From the NCBI GenBank assembly GCA_963971305.1, contig OZ020309.1, positions 15,927,001 to 15,991,000 on the forward strand: DNA of 64,000 bases. The letters run 5' to 3'. The notes beneath the pieces are model-generated. The model did not search any database and was not told where the DNA came from. It saw only the letters and a list, made by a program, of their open reading frames with translations. The translations under genes and the position numbers were made by a program. Below, piece by piece: positions 30,348-42,780 of the stretch (position 1 is the first letter of the stretch; every line of letters starts with the position of its first letter). Source of the stretch: Arcuatula senhousia (taxonomy: Eukaryota; Mollusca; Bivalvia; Mytilida; Mytilidae).

Positions 30348-33154
30348 GTGAGTGTTTATATTTTTATTATTATTTCTGTTTTAAAACATTTTTTATATTT
30401 TAAATAATGTATTGACTTATTAGTACAGTTCTTATAGCAACAAATGTTGCCTTTTTTACCCTTTACTTAACATGTCTTGAGACTTGTCAAGAAATGGTCA
30501 TAATACTCTAGAAAGTTTCACATGATACCGATCTAATTCGTTTGAGTTGAATAAAGCGAGGACATACAGGTATAAATGATTACAATCCTTCAAATTATAT
30601 AGAAATTGTTTGAAAAAAATTAATGCAAATTTTCAAGGAGTTGGTTTAAAAAGGCAACATTCAAAATTATTGACAATTATTATTGGGATAGGGGAGGATA
30701 TATATTTTTTTAGCTGTACACAAGCCCCTGTGTTATATTTTACTATCTGATATAATCATGACAATAGAATGAAATTTTATAAAAATCTAAGAATTTTTTC
30801 CAATCTACTGGTATGACCATTGAATGGAACTGCAGCCCTTTGGTTAATACAATGTATCAAAAACCACGGGTATACTGCTCTGTAATTCAGGCAACGGTAA
30901 AAAAAAAAAGAATAAATATTGGGTAACATACATAACAGGCCTTTCTGAAAAAATAAAAAGAAACGATTATATGACATGAAGAAAGAAAATTTTTACTGGT
31001 TGGAGGCAATGCATGTAATTCAGTATTACATATTACGAGATTTAAACCTTACGTAGCAATGAAAAATGATATATATATATATTGCGAATATATGTGTATA
31101 ATCGGATTTTAATAATTGCGTCTAGCACTATGTTTATTTCGATACCCCAACATGAAAGATTTGTCTTTATTAACTGACATTTAACCCTATTAAGCAAAGG
31201 CTTATACTTATATAATTCGAAAAATGCAGATAAGTTTTATCAGGCATCAATGTTTTCAAAACTTATTATTTCATTTTCATCAAAGGCGGCTCAATTAAAA
31301 AACGAGTCATAACGCACAACAAATTGTCAAATAAACATATATTGCTGAATCTTCGATGGGCGAAAAGGATGACAGACGAACACAGATAACTTTGACTTGT
31401 AATAACAGTTATTCTATTCTTCTATATATAAACCAATGCGTAGGAGACACATAGAATGTGTGAAGGAAAGAAAAAATAACATACTAAATAACAAAAAAAA
31501 AACAAACTGGTCTTTAGTTTGAAGTCATAGCTGGAGAATACAACCGTTTCACAGATTAGAGCGTATTTTATCAACAGGCCCCTAGTCATTTGGAAGTTTT
31601 TCGATTTCGACAAAGGAATAGAATAAAATGCATAATTTTGGTTTGGTTAACACATTTATAGTATCAAGCTAGCAATCTGCAGCACAAACAAAACCAAACC
31701 TAGTTTGACAGTAGTGTGAACATAACGTGTAAAAGAGTATGGACTTCAGAGTTCTTTGACTCGTAACTACGTTTATGACGTTCTTCCAGCGTGTATTATT
31801 CTTAGAAGAGAACATGTAAACGAACTGGGATACAAAACCATTTATTCTTAATGTTTATAAGTGATAACGAATATACCAAAACTTTAAAGCATTCGTAGGT
31901 CTTATAAACCAGTTGTCTGGCATTCGTCGGCAGTATATGCGGTGTTGTGTACTTTCATAACGCGGGGTATCTTCTTTTAAAATACTCTGTATAAGCTTTC
32001 TTTTTTAAGTTTTTTTTTTAAACTGATCGATATAGCTGCATTTTCAAGTAAGAGTTGACCAGAATTTATGAATGTTAAGGCTATGTTTTCATAATGAAAA
32101 TGGTGCCATAAAAATGAAGTTAATGCATAGTAACTTATTAATACTAATGTATTCTCAGCTTGTTACATGTTAAAGTTATGTTGTAACTTAACACTATTTT
32201 TTTTGTTCCCTCTAAAAGTAAGGTTTCTTTCAAACTAATATGTTTTTTTAAAATACTTTTGATTTTATACTTTTAGTTTCTTGCTGGAGGTTATTTGATT
32301 GAGACAAGTTTAATCTTTTAATTGGTTTTAATAATTAATTCTTCTCTAATTACCGATGTAACCGACGACATGCACGTATCTTTGAAATGTTCGTCTTTTT
32401 TGTTTAGAAAATACCAAAATTTACCAGTTTCTTTAAATAAAAGGTTTTTTTTTAAATAAACACTCTTCAAAAAGTACAATTCTCACTGCTACATGTACTG
32501 AAACGAAAGAAAAAAGATGGCGTGATTGTTAAAACGAATAATATCGGAAACAGTCGAACCATGATATACCCCGATCGTTAAAAATGTAAAATGTGCTATA
32601 TTATGCCCGTTTAAGTAGACATTGATCGCTCATAATTAAACTATCACAAATTATTAATGACATGAGTTAGCGATAGGAAAATGTTGGCGGCAATTCATTT
32701 ATTATAGAAATAAACCATAAAAGTAATTGACATTTAAAGTACTTACAGTGTTTACTTTGTGAGGATTGCATGTATTCCATTAAACGGCCACTTATTACAA
32801 GAAACACATTTTTTTCCAAGGATTACACGTAATCCCTAATTACACACATTTCCTGTAACATTTTCATAAACATGCATGAAAGTGTAACAATGCCTGCGAA
32901 TTTTAGACTTGCTCTGTCCCCTTTGGCTTATATTGAACTTTAAGAAGTATGTCTAGGCCCCGGACCCAGCTCTTACGATTGTCAACATTCCCCTCACCTA
33001 AGACATATTTCAGAATCCGTTGTTGAACAATAACAAAATATATATGACAGGACAAACCAACCTTTGAGATATGGAGGCAGTCCAAATGGTCCTGTTTTCT
33101 GCATACAGTTTTTTTTTAAAGCATCTCAAACTGACGCACAGCTTAATACAGTTA
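30348..33154. other. Probable intron, no exon recognised
   Basis: AT-rich sequence after the donor at 30348. Short open frames lack flanking splice signals that I would trust. Confidence 0.4.
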
Positions 33155-33652
33155 AAATAAAATGGTAGATATTTGACCCATTTTTCTAGTCTATGTACGA
33201 CTTAAACTACACATAGAAATAAAAAATAAAGTACAGTAGCGTCTAGATATAAAATTCGTCGACCATTCTCCCTTTCATTCAACAAGATAACTTTTGTTGT
33301 TCTCTCTATTCATTTTCTTTCCGTTCAAGTTATAACCTTCCATAATACCGATTATGAGTACATTTGATAACATCAATAATGAAATTACCTTGCACGTGGA
33401 GGCCAAATGACAAGGCATTGTTGATATTTGGCTATATTTGGTTGAACTAAAAAACTGCAAAGAAAATGCCCCAAGCAAAACGGATCAAGTGTACACGTAA
33501 CAAATACTTAAACTTTATGCAAAAATTATTTATCTAGACGCTGCAATGCCTTATTAAGCAATTGAATACATGTATGTAGCGAAGGCTCCACATTGATAGA
33601 AAAAAGACGTAAAATATCAGTATTTTTTTCCAAAGTGTAAAAATGATCCTTT
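33155..33652 (+). repeat. Diverged direct duplication, copy 1
   Basis: ATAAAATGGTAGATATTT, GTCTAGATATAAAA, TTCATTTTCTTTCCGTTCA, ACGTGGAGGCCAAATGACA, GCATTGTTGATATTTGGCTA and TTTATCTAGACGCTGC recur in order at 35828-36343. Confidence 0.8.
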
Positions 33653-35827
33653 AGGATTCATATTGGTCTGCATGCAAAATGTCCTACCACCGTCAACCCT
33701 GCTTATATCATAGGCACAGTTAAATTACATAAAACATATTTCGGTCAGTATAACAGCACATTACATAAAGCAGATCACTTACATGGTCAGCAAAGAAACT
33801 GTTAAAGGAAATGGAAAAAAATATAAACATGAACGTAAGAATAAATTATTAACATTAAAACAAAAATAATTTATAGAATATGAGATTTTCGAGTTAAAAT
33901 TTTTTCCAGTTTCCGTTGAAGGAATTATTTTGTTCAGGCAATACGATTTTAAATAGATTAGCTGTTTTCCGTAAATAGGAACAATTAAAATGACGCGCAA
34001 AAGCACCCTAAAATAGAATCCATATCCTTTTAAAAATCTGTTCTATAAACAATCTCAAATTAACAACAATTAACAGAATTTCGAAATTGCTAAAAAGGTC
34101 TCTCATTGCATTTTGAATCAGTTCTTAAAGTATGATTGAAATGTCGGGCTTTAATTATTAGCTGCTTAACGTCATACAATAAATATGATATAACAGTTTT
34201 GTCTTTAATTTTGAGAAGGCAATTTCTCTCACCAAGACCAATTTATAGTCAATGGAAGCAATACTGCGTTTATTATATTAAAATGATCAAGACAATCAGT
34301 AATAAGTATAATCCCGTTCAAGAGCTGTTTTCTTGATTTAAAGTAAGGCATCGTCGTCAAACTGCAACTGATTTTAGGTTTGATTTGAGAACCCGAATAA
34401 CTACTGTAAAAGTCACAACCCACAAATAAAAGCCTCTAGGTCCCTACAAATCACCACTAAATAAAATTTTAAAGTTAAAGTGCGCAATGCAACTTATATA
34501 ACGAAGATTATGTGAAAGTTTCATGAAAACCCATAAAGGTTTTTTTTAAGGACGAGTTGTGGATGAATAGTAACGAACACACGTACGGAAACCTTTAGCA
34601 CTATATTGCAACACATTTTTCAAACCGGGGTATAGAAGACCAAACAAGAACACTGTGGAAAAAGTGTGCATCATTTAATTTAGCTGTCGATCAAAAATAT
34701 CTATTGCAGTAAAACTTGTTAGCTTATAACCCTAGGTCTGTTATTTACACGTTACGTAAGTACGATGTAGAAATGCAAAATCAGGTACATACTTTTTTCA
34801 TGAAAAATTAATATATTAGTAGTTAAATAGACGGGGGAATGTGCATGTACATGTTCTACATTCCAAGAGTATGAAAGTAAAACAGAAGAGCATTTTCCAC
34901 CAGAGATTGAACTCTGAACGCCCAGGTAACAAACCAGCTCGTTACCGAATGAGCTAAAGATTAAAACCTGTAGCCGATAGACAAAAGTAATTCATGTAAC
35001 TGGTGGAATCAGTGTGAGCTGAGAAAAATACACAAATTAGCGACAATAAAAAATCAACAATTAAAACTGCTTGCAGCCTTCAAGACAGTCCAGTAACAAA
35101 AGAATTTGGTTAGAACAAGTTACTTCGTTTAAGTGTTCCGTAGCCTTTTAATAATAAGAATTGTATTTTCAAAGCCTATTTCAGTTGCATCATATCAATT
35201 CTCTTTAAAACGTCTTTTAAATAAATACTCTACAACTGTTCCTTCAGAGTAGGATAACAATTTTCTAATTTGCCTAATTGAAAGTGCAGTACATTGATCT
35301 AATTTTGAAATTTAAGAGCTAAAGATGCAGGTTAGATGCATTTTCAATACTTTTCGAAAGCCATAAAACGAACACGGGGAAACCATTTTCGTTAACCATC
35401 ATCCTTCTATCAAATTTTTCTTTAAATATGAGCATCCTGTCCCCTATTTGAATAATATCATTAGTTTACTCCCCTACACAATGGCTGAAAGTCATCAAAT
35501 GTTTTTGATGGAACGTTTTCAATTCTCTACAAGGAGTGATATTAGATTAATTCTAGCGACCATTTTACAAATAGAATAAACAAGAGTTAATAGGAATACA
35601 TTCATCTTTTATTTGTTTTATTGACTCAAAATTGTAGATCGATCTTAGCATACGGAATTCTATTACTAGAAATTGTTTCCACGCTAACATGACAAAATAT
35701 TTCAAGATATGGCCAAAAAGAAGTAGGTGTTTTTTCTGGTTTCGTTCTTGAAAATAAAACCCCATGGTTAAGCAGTTTTAAAGTATTATTTTTTCTACCT
35801 TAAGTTAAGGTTCATGGTTACACTTCG
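33653..35827. other. Spacer between two diverged copies; tRNA-like relic at 34905-34965
   Basis: No gene is recognised. On the minus strand 34905-34965 reads TTTAGCTCATTCGGTAACGA, then GTTCAGAGTTCAATCTCTGG. This resembles A and B boxes of a tRNA, but the T-arm has a 6-base loop and the other arms do not pair well, so it is at most a degenerate SINE head. Confidence 0.4.
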
Positions 35828-36343
35828 AATAAAATGGTAGATATTTTATCTATTTTTCTAGTTTATGTACGGCTTAAACGACACATAGAAACACGAAATA
35901 AAGCGTAGCAGCGTCTAGATATAAAAATCGCCGATCATTTTCCCTTCCAGTTCACTAGATTACTTTTGTTGTTTTCTCTATTCATTTTCTTTCCGTTCAT
36001 ATTATACCATAAATAAAGCATGAATTACCCCCCAAAAAAACTCCCACAAAACCGATTGTGAGTAGATTTAATAGCACCAATAATGAAATTTCCTAGCACG
36101 TGGAGGCCAAATGACAGGGCATTGTTGATATTTGGCTATATTTGGGTGAACTGAAAAACGCAAAGAAAATGCCCCTGCAAAACGGATCGAGTGTACACGT
36201 ACAAACTAGTAAAAGTTTATGCAAAAATTATTTATCTAGACGCTGCTACGCCTTATTAAGCAATTGAATGTGTAGTTTAGGCTCCACATAGACTGAAAAA
36301 AGACGTTAATTATCAGTCATTTTTTCCAAAGTGTAAAGATGAA
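35828..36343 (+). repeat. Diverged direct duplication, copy 2
   Basis: Matches 33155-33652 with a ~40 bp insertion near 36007-36050 that contains an ACCCCCCAAAAAAACTCCCA run. The copies are 2.67 kb apart and too diverged to be recent. Confidence 0.8.
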
Positions 36344-36712
36344 CCTTAATTGGTGAACATTGTGATTGTAAATCAGTCAAATTGGCGAAAAGCGTGCAAG
36401 GATTTATATGGTAGGACGGGAACCCAGAAACGTATCTTTTATCTGGCCTGTTCAATTATAAAACTTTTTTTGCTTCCAAGGCAATATATGAATCGTTTGT
36501 TTTTTACTATCAATCATTTTTGTTTGTCATACGTAGTTGTAACCGAGAAGTAGAGCGTGCGGTGTCTTTATTAAAAAATAAAATGAATGTTGACTGATAA
36601 GAAAATGTATATATCCTTCTTCAATATGAACGTCAGTTATTAAATTGTGTTATTAAGGTCTTTCCCTTCCACAGAAGGAAAGACCTTACTGTATTTCTTA
36701 TGGTTATTATTA

Positions 36713-37007
36713 TTATTAAGGTCTTTCACGACTACGGTCGTAAAGACCTTCTAGCAATTCTTCTGATTATTATTATTATTATTATTTTTCATCCGCCGCC
36801 CCAAAATATTTTTTGTTTCGCGACATATCATTTTGATATTTAAGGTGGTATATCGGTCATAAAAAAACTCTTCGCAATTTACCCTGCGAAAGCGAACTAT
36901 TTATTGTTACGAAGTTATCTCCCCTAACACCGTAAAGTTTGTGTCTTCTTCTCCTCCTAAACTACAATAAAAATAGAAAAACTAAAGCATGCAAAGTGTT
37001 AAGGAAC
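36713..37007 (+). repeat. 295 bp direct repeat, left copy
   Basis: Appears identical to 37652-37946, 939 bp away. It comprises the head hairpin, the ATT linker and the first part of the body. Confidence 0.9.
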
Positions 37008-37191
37008 TAATAAACAAGCTCTATGGACCAATTTAATAAATTTTAGATCACTTCCTGTTGACGCGTTTAAGACTCAAAAAGTGTCGCGACGCGTCAAAAT
37101 TTTTATCTTTTAAACCGTTGGTCATAGAGACTTGAAACCTTCACCATTAAACTTAGGTGACATATGTTACATCCAAAAATGTCAAAATCCA

Positions 37192-37210
37192 AGGTCAAAG
37201 GTCAAGGTCA
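37192..37210 (+). promoter_or_regulatory. AGGTCA direct repeats (DR1 plus DR0)
   Basis: AGGTCA at 37192-37197, 37199-37204 and 37205-37210. The first pair is a perfect DR1, the site type bound by RXR and HNF4-class nuclear receptors. It lies in the repeat body, so any function would be a by-product of the element. Confidence 0.4.
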
Positions 37211-37651
37211 AATTACTCAAAATGGAATTTTAAGGGTTACTACATATACAGATCTATATTTTACATAATTATTCATATTTTAGTCATGTTTTTAGTGCTA
37301 ATCAGTTGTCCAATGTCTTTTCTACCTCTTAAAACCCCAAAATGAGAAAAAATTGCTAAAATATTGAACGCGAATGGATTTTAAGGAAATTTACACCGGT
37401 CTTAGATACAGAGTAACCGTATGACCTTGACTGACTTTTCTAGGTCAAATCAACTTTATGACACTATTTCAACACATTTAACCCATTTAAGGGTCTCAGA
37501 TATTAGAAATAAAGAAATTAATAGTTCATCCCCCCTTTTTTCAAAAAATGTGAAAATTGACATTTTTGTACTAAAAGTGGTCAAAACATGTTAAATGCAC
37601 TACTTTTAATCATATTTAGTCAAAATCAGATGAAAAAGTGTTGACCGGTCT

Positions 37652-37946
37652 TTATTAAGGTCTTTCACGACTACGGTCGTAAAGACCTTCTAGCAATTCT
37701 TCTGATTATTATTATTATTATTATTTTTCATCCGCCGCCCCAAAATATTTTTTGTTTCGCGACATATCATTTTGATATTTAAGGTGGTATATCGGTCATA
37801 AAAAAACTCTTCGCAATTTACCCTGCGAAAGCGAACTATTTATTGTTACGAAGTTATCTCCCCTAACACCGTAAAGTTTGTGTCTTCTTCTCCTCCTAAA
37901 CTACAATAAAAATAGAAAAACTAAAGCATGCAAAGTGTTAAGGAAC
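37652..37946 (+). repeat. 295 bp direct repeat, right copy
   Basis: Identical by eye to 36713-37007. It is preceded by the end of the first copy's body and followed by unrelated sequence from 37947. Confidence 0.9.
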
Positions 37947-38264
37947 AAATGCAATAGTTTTATTTTTTTGTTTTTAATTGGATATCTTTGGTCACTTTTT
38001 ATGAGGACATTCGTAAGGAAAATTAATCCTTTTTGTACATCTAGTGTCATTGACTTTCAATGCTCAATTTATGGTTTAGGTTTAAACAGTAAATCACAGA
38101 ACCAAGAAACAAAACAAAATAAATTACAAACGGGACATTTAGGAACAATAAACTGTATTTTTAATAGGAACTATATTATTGGACAACGAAAAATAAAGGG
38201 GCGATAATTCAATCTGGTAACCAGATACTATGCCAAAAACTATCCGAAAAATATCGAATTTTTG

Positions 38265-39056
38265 TTTAAGTGGTTATGTCAAACCATAATAGTTTTTTGT
38301 TTGTTTTCTGCCTGTTGATTGGTTAGTAATATTGAGTTATTGCATCAAATGTGTAATTTTTAAAAAACAATATTGAAATAGAATTCATTTGAATCTTATG
38401 ATAACAAATAGCTATGGGTCAAGATAAACGACCCCATTAGTACACCTAAACAACTGCTTGTTATGTATCTAATTACTCTGTTATCAATTTAGTAATGCTT
38501 TCATTTCGTGCGAATATTCTGTTTGCAAAAAGTTGATTTAAACACGTGATTAGAAATTGTTTCCCTTTATTATACTTTTTTAAATTTGAAAATCTGTACT
38601 GTTTAAATTTTAAATGTATTTTTATACATACTACAAGGGAAAATGATGCTGATTAATGTTACAATATTCCATGTCAAAACGATCTGATTTTGTTAGTAGG
38701 TTTGCAGAATTTGTAGTATAATAATACCACTAATATTCTAACGCGTTTTTTATAAGTATAGAACTAGACTAATTGCAGTCTTGTTGCCGATCTTCTATGC
38801 TCAGAATCGTTTCAAAGCCTGATTTTAAGAGTAGATTCCTAAGGGATTGAAGAGAACGGATATGTTCTTAGAAAAAATGAACATGAAAGGAAAATTAATC
38901 CATATTAATAGTGTCATTTCGCCGTTTCAAGTAACTGCAATAAAGCTTTATCAAAATTTTATCGCCTTGCAATGAAGTACAAATCAGGAATCAAATGACG
39001 TATAACTGCAGAAAACGAAAAAGAACATCATAACGAAAGAAATTAACAAAAATGAT
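38265..39056 (+). repeat. Segmental duplication, copy A
   Basis: Blocks such as TATTGAAATAGAATTCATTTG, GTTTGCAAAAAGTTGATTT, TGTTTCCCTTTATTAT, CTTCTATGCTCAG and CATAACGAAAGAAATTAACA recur in order in 39376-41107. A SINE-like element adjoins its right end. Confidence 0.75.
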
Positions 39057-39360
39057 TGAGATGGTGTTTTACTCCCTTGCAACACTACATAGTTAATCTA
39101 AAGGTCATGAACATGAAAAGGATGATAAAATGAATATGAAATGATGATGATTTATGAAAGATGGGGATGGGGTGGGAAACAAAGAAACAGTAAATTTCAA
39201 AGAACCACAGGAAAAAGGGAGAGGTGGGTAGGGGCGGAAATTTAGCCTAAATGGTGCGCTTCTTGGCGTGAAAAGGAGTCGTTTTACGTATATGAGGCGT
39301 GGCACTCCAAACACGTTGGCGCACTATGGTTAGAGGTCATGTTTTGCGTACTAACCAGAA
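39057..39360 (-). mobile_element. SINE-like element, 3' part
   Basis: Contains GGTGTTTTACTCCCTTGCAA, GAACATGAAAAGGATGATAA, GAGGTGGGTAGGGGCGGAAA and GTGGCACTCCAAACACGTTG, matching 13438-13740. The head is missing. Confidence 0.7.
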
Positions 39361-39909
39361 ACGCCAAATATGAATTTTCTGTTTTAGTGGTAATGCCAAG
39401 GCAAATGATTGTTTCTGTTTGTTGTCTGACTAAAAGTAATATCAATTAAGTTATGACATTGAATATATGATTTTTAAAAATAATATTGAAATTAGATAGA
39501 ATACATCTGAATCTTGCAATAGCCAATAGCTAAGGGTAAAAATAAATGACCCCATTTGTATATATATACAACTTCTTGGTATTTTATCACTCTTTTTATC
39601 AATATATGTGTAGTGTCATTTCGTACGACAATTCTGTTTGCAAATAGTTGATTTTAACACATGGTAACAATTATCTCCCTTTATTATCATTTATACAATT
39701 AAAAATAATCTGAACGTTTGATTTTTTAATTGTAAATAAATAAAGACGTCATGGACAAATGATTCAAAATAATGTAAGAATTTTTTTATTCGAAGCAACC
39801 TGATCGTGTTAGAATGTTTGCATAATTTGTAGTAGCCTTATACCATTTATATTCTAATGACATTTTTTTCTAATATTGAAATAAACTATTTAGATTCATT
39901 CCTGTACAA

Positions 39910-40340
39910 TTATGTAGCTCCATTGACATCTTTGAAACGGCGGAGCTACAATGCGGCCCCATTGCTCGTAACGAAGCTAAAATATTGCTTATAGTATTTT
40001 TATGACGAAAGAAGTTCAAATTTTACGACATTAAATGGAATTTAAAAGATGTTCGTGAAAGAATCAACTTTTGAAGTATCTTGATACTGAACTTTATAAT
40101 AAAGTTCAGGATCAGAATATTGAAAATATGGGGTTTCTTACAATACTTAAGTCACCTTTGGCTTTAACCAAATTTATTATTGAAGACATATTATTTAGAG
40201 ATACATTTGTAATTTCGAACAATCTTCAAGCTTTATTAGAGTTTGAGAAAGAAATTGTATTTGCTCAATTACGAGTAATGGGGCTGCATTGTAGCTCCGC
40301 CAAATCAAAGATGTCAAAGGAGCTTCATTATTGTAGTTAT
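39910..40340. mobile_element. Element with ~60-70 bp terminal inverted repeats
   Basis: The left arm has GTAGCTCCATTGACATCTTT, GGCGGAGCTACAATGC and GGCCCCATTGCTCGTAA. The right arm is its diverged reverse complement (TTACGAGTAATGGGGCTGCA, TTGTAGCTCCGCC, AAAGATGTCAAAGGAGCTTC). The ~270 bp interior is AT-rich. It sits inside duplication copy B and is absent from copy A, so it inserted after the duplication. Confidence 0.75.
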
Positions 40341-40520
40341 TGTCTTCTATGCTCAGCAGGATTTTTAGTCCGAAGTTTTGTTACAAAAACGATAACAGAG
40401 TGTATCCAAAATGGAACTGCAGAGAAGAAATATGTTCTTCCAACAATAATTAAAAAAAAACATTTACTCTTGGCTTGAGTTCTTCTTATCAAATGATTTG
40501 AAATAATAACCGAACAATTC

Positions 40521-40969
40521 ACGTTCGGGACCTGGGTGGCGAATAGCCCCCCCCCCCCCACCAGCAGAGCCTAGCTTGTCATAAGAGGATACTAAGGGTC
40601 TTGGGAACCCTAGGAGGCTGCATAGGTTAGCACTCGTCAGCGGGTGTTGTCAGGTACATAATATGGAATCCCTGACCGTTGACCACAGTGGGCCGTCATG
40701 TGTGGAGAGTGCCACGCTTCATACATGTATAAGACCCCTTAGTGGACTGCCAAGTTGTGCACTGCATAGATTAAATTTTCTGCCCCTACCCATCTCTCCC
40801 TTTTTCCTGAGGTTCTTTAAAATTTACTATCCTTTGATTCCAACCCTATCCCCATATTTCATTTATCACCATCATCACATGTTCATTTTATCCTTTTCAT
40901 GTTCATCGCGTTTAAATAACCTATTAAGCGTTGGAAGGGCGTAAAACACCAACTCGTTCAGTCATATAT
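40521..40969 (+). mobile_element. SINE-like element, nearly complete
   Basis: Runs from CCTGGGTGGCGAATAGC through a run of 12 C, CAGAGCCTAGCTTGTCATAA, AAGGGTCTTGGGAACCC, TGTGTGGAGAGTGCCACGCT and CCCCTACCCATCTCTCCC to GGGCGTAAAACACCAACTCG. It is the same family as 13438-13923, inserted into duplication copy B. Confidence 0.75.
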
Positions 40970-42019
40970 ACCCACTAAAAATGTTACGTAACCTTTTTAT
41001 TTTATAGCAATTTAGCTTAAATAAACAAGTAAATGTAAATCACGAATCAAACATGAAATGGCGTAAATCTGAAAAAAACATAACGAAAGACATTAACAAA
41101 TAAAATTTCAAGTATAAAAACGAACTCACAATGAGAAATAAAACCTAAAGATCCTATAAAGATGTTTATCAGTTTTCAATGTGATGTGAGCAATGATGGC
41201 ATTAAACACCTACCTTGACTGATTTAGTTTTACATAATTCTACAAAATTCCTGCATTTATCAAGTAAGCTGTTTAGTTTTGTTAGCCATTTCTTTCTAGA
41301 GGTATAGTAGTATATGAAAATCCCCAAGTGAACTTAAAAATGGGATTCATATCTTGTAGAGTTCAGAAATCTCTTCAAACTGTTTGAAACTGTACTAATG
41401 TTGCTCTTATAAAATTGAACAGAATTATAATATCAACAGAATGTCTCTAAAACAATAAAAAAGTACGAAAATTTCATAATTACGCTCAACATACACAAAT
41501 TACTGAGCATTGTAAAATCATTTAAACATAACAGATGAATAAAAAAATTGTAAACGTGTCTCCGTGAAAGACCTTAGCAATTGTTTACGAAACAATTGTC
41601 CTCCTAGTTATTATTATTTTTCTTCTTTTCTGCCATCAATATACGAAAAGTGTCGCGACATATCTTTTCGATACTTGGTACCATTATTTGGTCATACGGG
41701 TACTCGCCTTGACCGACCCTGTGAAACCGATCTATTTTTAGTAACGGAGTTATCTGCCCGGAACCCAGAAACCTTGTTTGCAGATTAACTCGAAAACTGT
41801 AACCGTTATCAAAAATCTGAAGTAGGTAAAATGTTGATAGACTCCTGATCATGATTCGTCACGCAAAAAAAATAATTTCGATCAACTTCCTGGTTACGCG
41901 TTTTTGACTCGAAAAGTGTCGCGACACGTCATTTTTTTTTTCTCCAAAACGGTTAGTTCTAGAGACTTAGGACCTTCACCAATCATCCTAAATGACATAT
42001 GTTACATCTAAAAATGTCA

Positions 42020-42032
42020 AGGTCAAAGGTCA
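42020..42032 (+). promoter_or_regulatory. AGGTCA DR1 motif
   Basis: AGGTCAAAGGTCA, a perfect direct repeat with 1-base spacing, homologous in position to 37192-37204. Confidence 0.35.
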
Positions 42033-42767
42033 AATCTCAAGGTCAGAGATAATGATACACCTTGTTTGCAGTATAGCTCAAAAACCATACAAAATTGAAG
42101 CAGACATGTAATGGGGAAAATACTCGTCTCATTTAGACCTTTATTTGATATAAAGGGTCGAACACTGTACGACAAACCGTTTTCGAGTTATGGCCCTTAA
42201 CGCGTTTCGGCTTATCTGTTTTTGGCTTATAACTTTTAAACCGTCAGAGATAATATAGTAAACATATGGGTTTTTTGTGACCGTCATTATGGGCCCTTCA
42301 ACTTAAGACCAAAGTCGAATGGTTTCGGGCAGCCATTTTCAAAATGGCTGACACCGTAAACAGTTTTTATGAAATAACACTTAAACCGTACAAAATTGAA
42401 GCAGACAATACATGGAAAAAATGTTCGCCATGTCGAAATCTACAAAAAGTGTTTCAGGTGCGAAAGCGTAAAACTTGTTGTTTTTGAGTTATCGCCCTTG
42501 ATTCGTATTTTTAAAATGATTTTTTGTTTATAACTTTTTAACCATAAAAGATGGTGAATGAAACATAGGGTTCATTTGAAAGAAGATTAAATTACCTACA
42601 ATTTGAACCCAAACAGTACATGATTCGGTTGAACGGTTCCAAAATGGCGGCCAAAACAAGTTTTGCGAGACACGTTTTTAGCCAATAACTTGAAAACCAT
42701 AACAGATAGTATAGTAAACATGTATACTTAAATGAACCATAATGCAAAGAGCTACAATTTGAGTCCA

Positions 42768-42780
42768 AGGTCAAAGGTCA
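42768..42780 (+). promoter_or_regulatory. AGGTCA DR1 motif, third occurrence
   Basis: AGGTCAAAGGTCA followed by TAGGTCAAGGTC, near the 3' part of the same element. Confidence 0.35.

Larger units (their letters stand above)
36655..37651 (+). mobile_element. Hairpin-headed element (GGTCTTT head), first copy
   Basis: Two head hairpins occur in succession: AAGGTCTTTCC/GGAAAGACCTT near 36655-36687 and AAGGTCTTTCACGAC/GTCGTAAAGACCTT at 36718-36750. Each is followed by an ATT-rich linker. The body (TTTCGCGACATATCATTTTG, GTTATCTCCCCTAACACC, GACGCGTTTAAGACTC, GTGTCGCGACGCGTCA) matches the 41566-43130 element. No protein is encoded. Confidence 0.65.
39376..41107 (+). repeat. Segmental duplication, copy B, with two insertions
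   Basis: Homologous to 38265-39056 but interrupted by an inverted-repeat element (39910-40340) and a SINE-like element (40521-40969). Homology resumes after each (CTTCTATGCTCAG at about 40347, ATAACGAAAGACATTAACA near 41090). The 135-codon frame at 40071-40478 runs across an insertion boundary and is not treated as a gene. Confidence 0.7.

Noticed and set aside
34905..34965. tRNA gene on the minus strand
   Set aside because: A- and B-box-like motifs exist, but the T loop is one base short and the acceptor and anticodon arms do not pair, so it is at most a SINE relic.
33155..36343. Solo LTR pair or LTR element from two ~500 bp direct copies
   Set aside because: The copies are strongly diverged, lack LTR ends and enclose no gag or pol sequence; an old duplication or dispersed repeat is simpler.
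36713..37946. LTR retrotransposon (295-bp terminal repeats)
   Set aside because: No TG/CA ends, primer-binding site, polypurine tract or coding sequence; the repeats are the head of a hairpin-type element related to 41566-43130.
40071..40478. 135-codon open frame
   Set aside because: It crosses the right arm of an inverted-repeat element into flanking duplicated DNA, starts at a non-ATG codon and has no recognisable motif.
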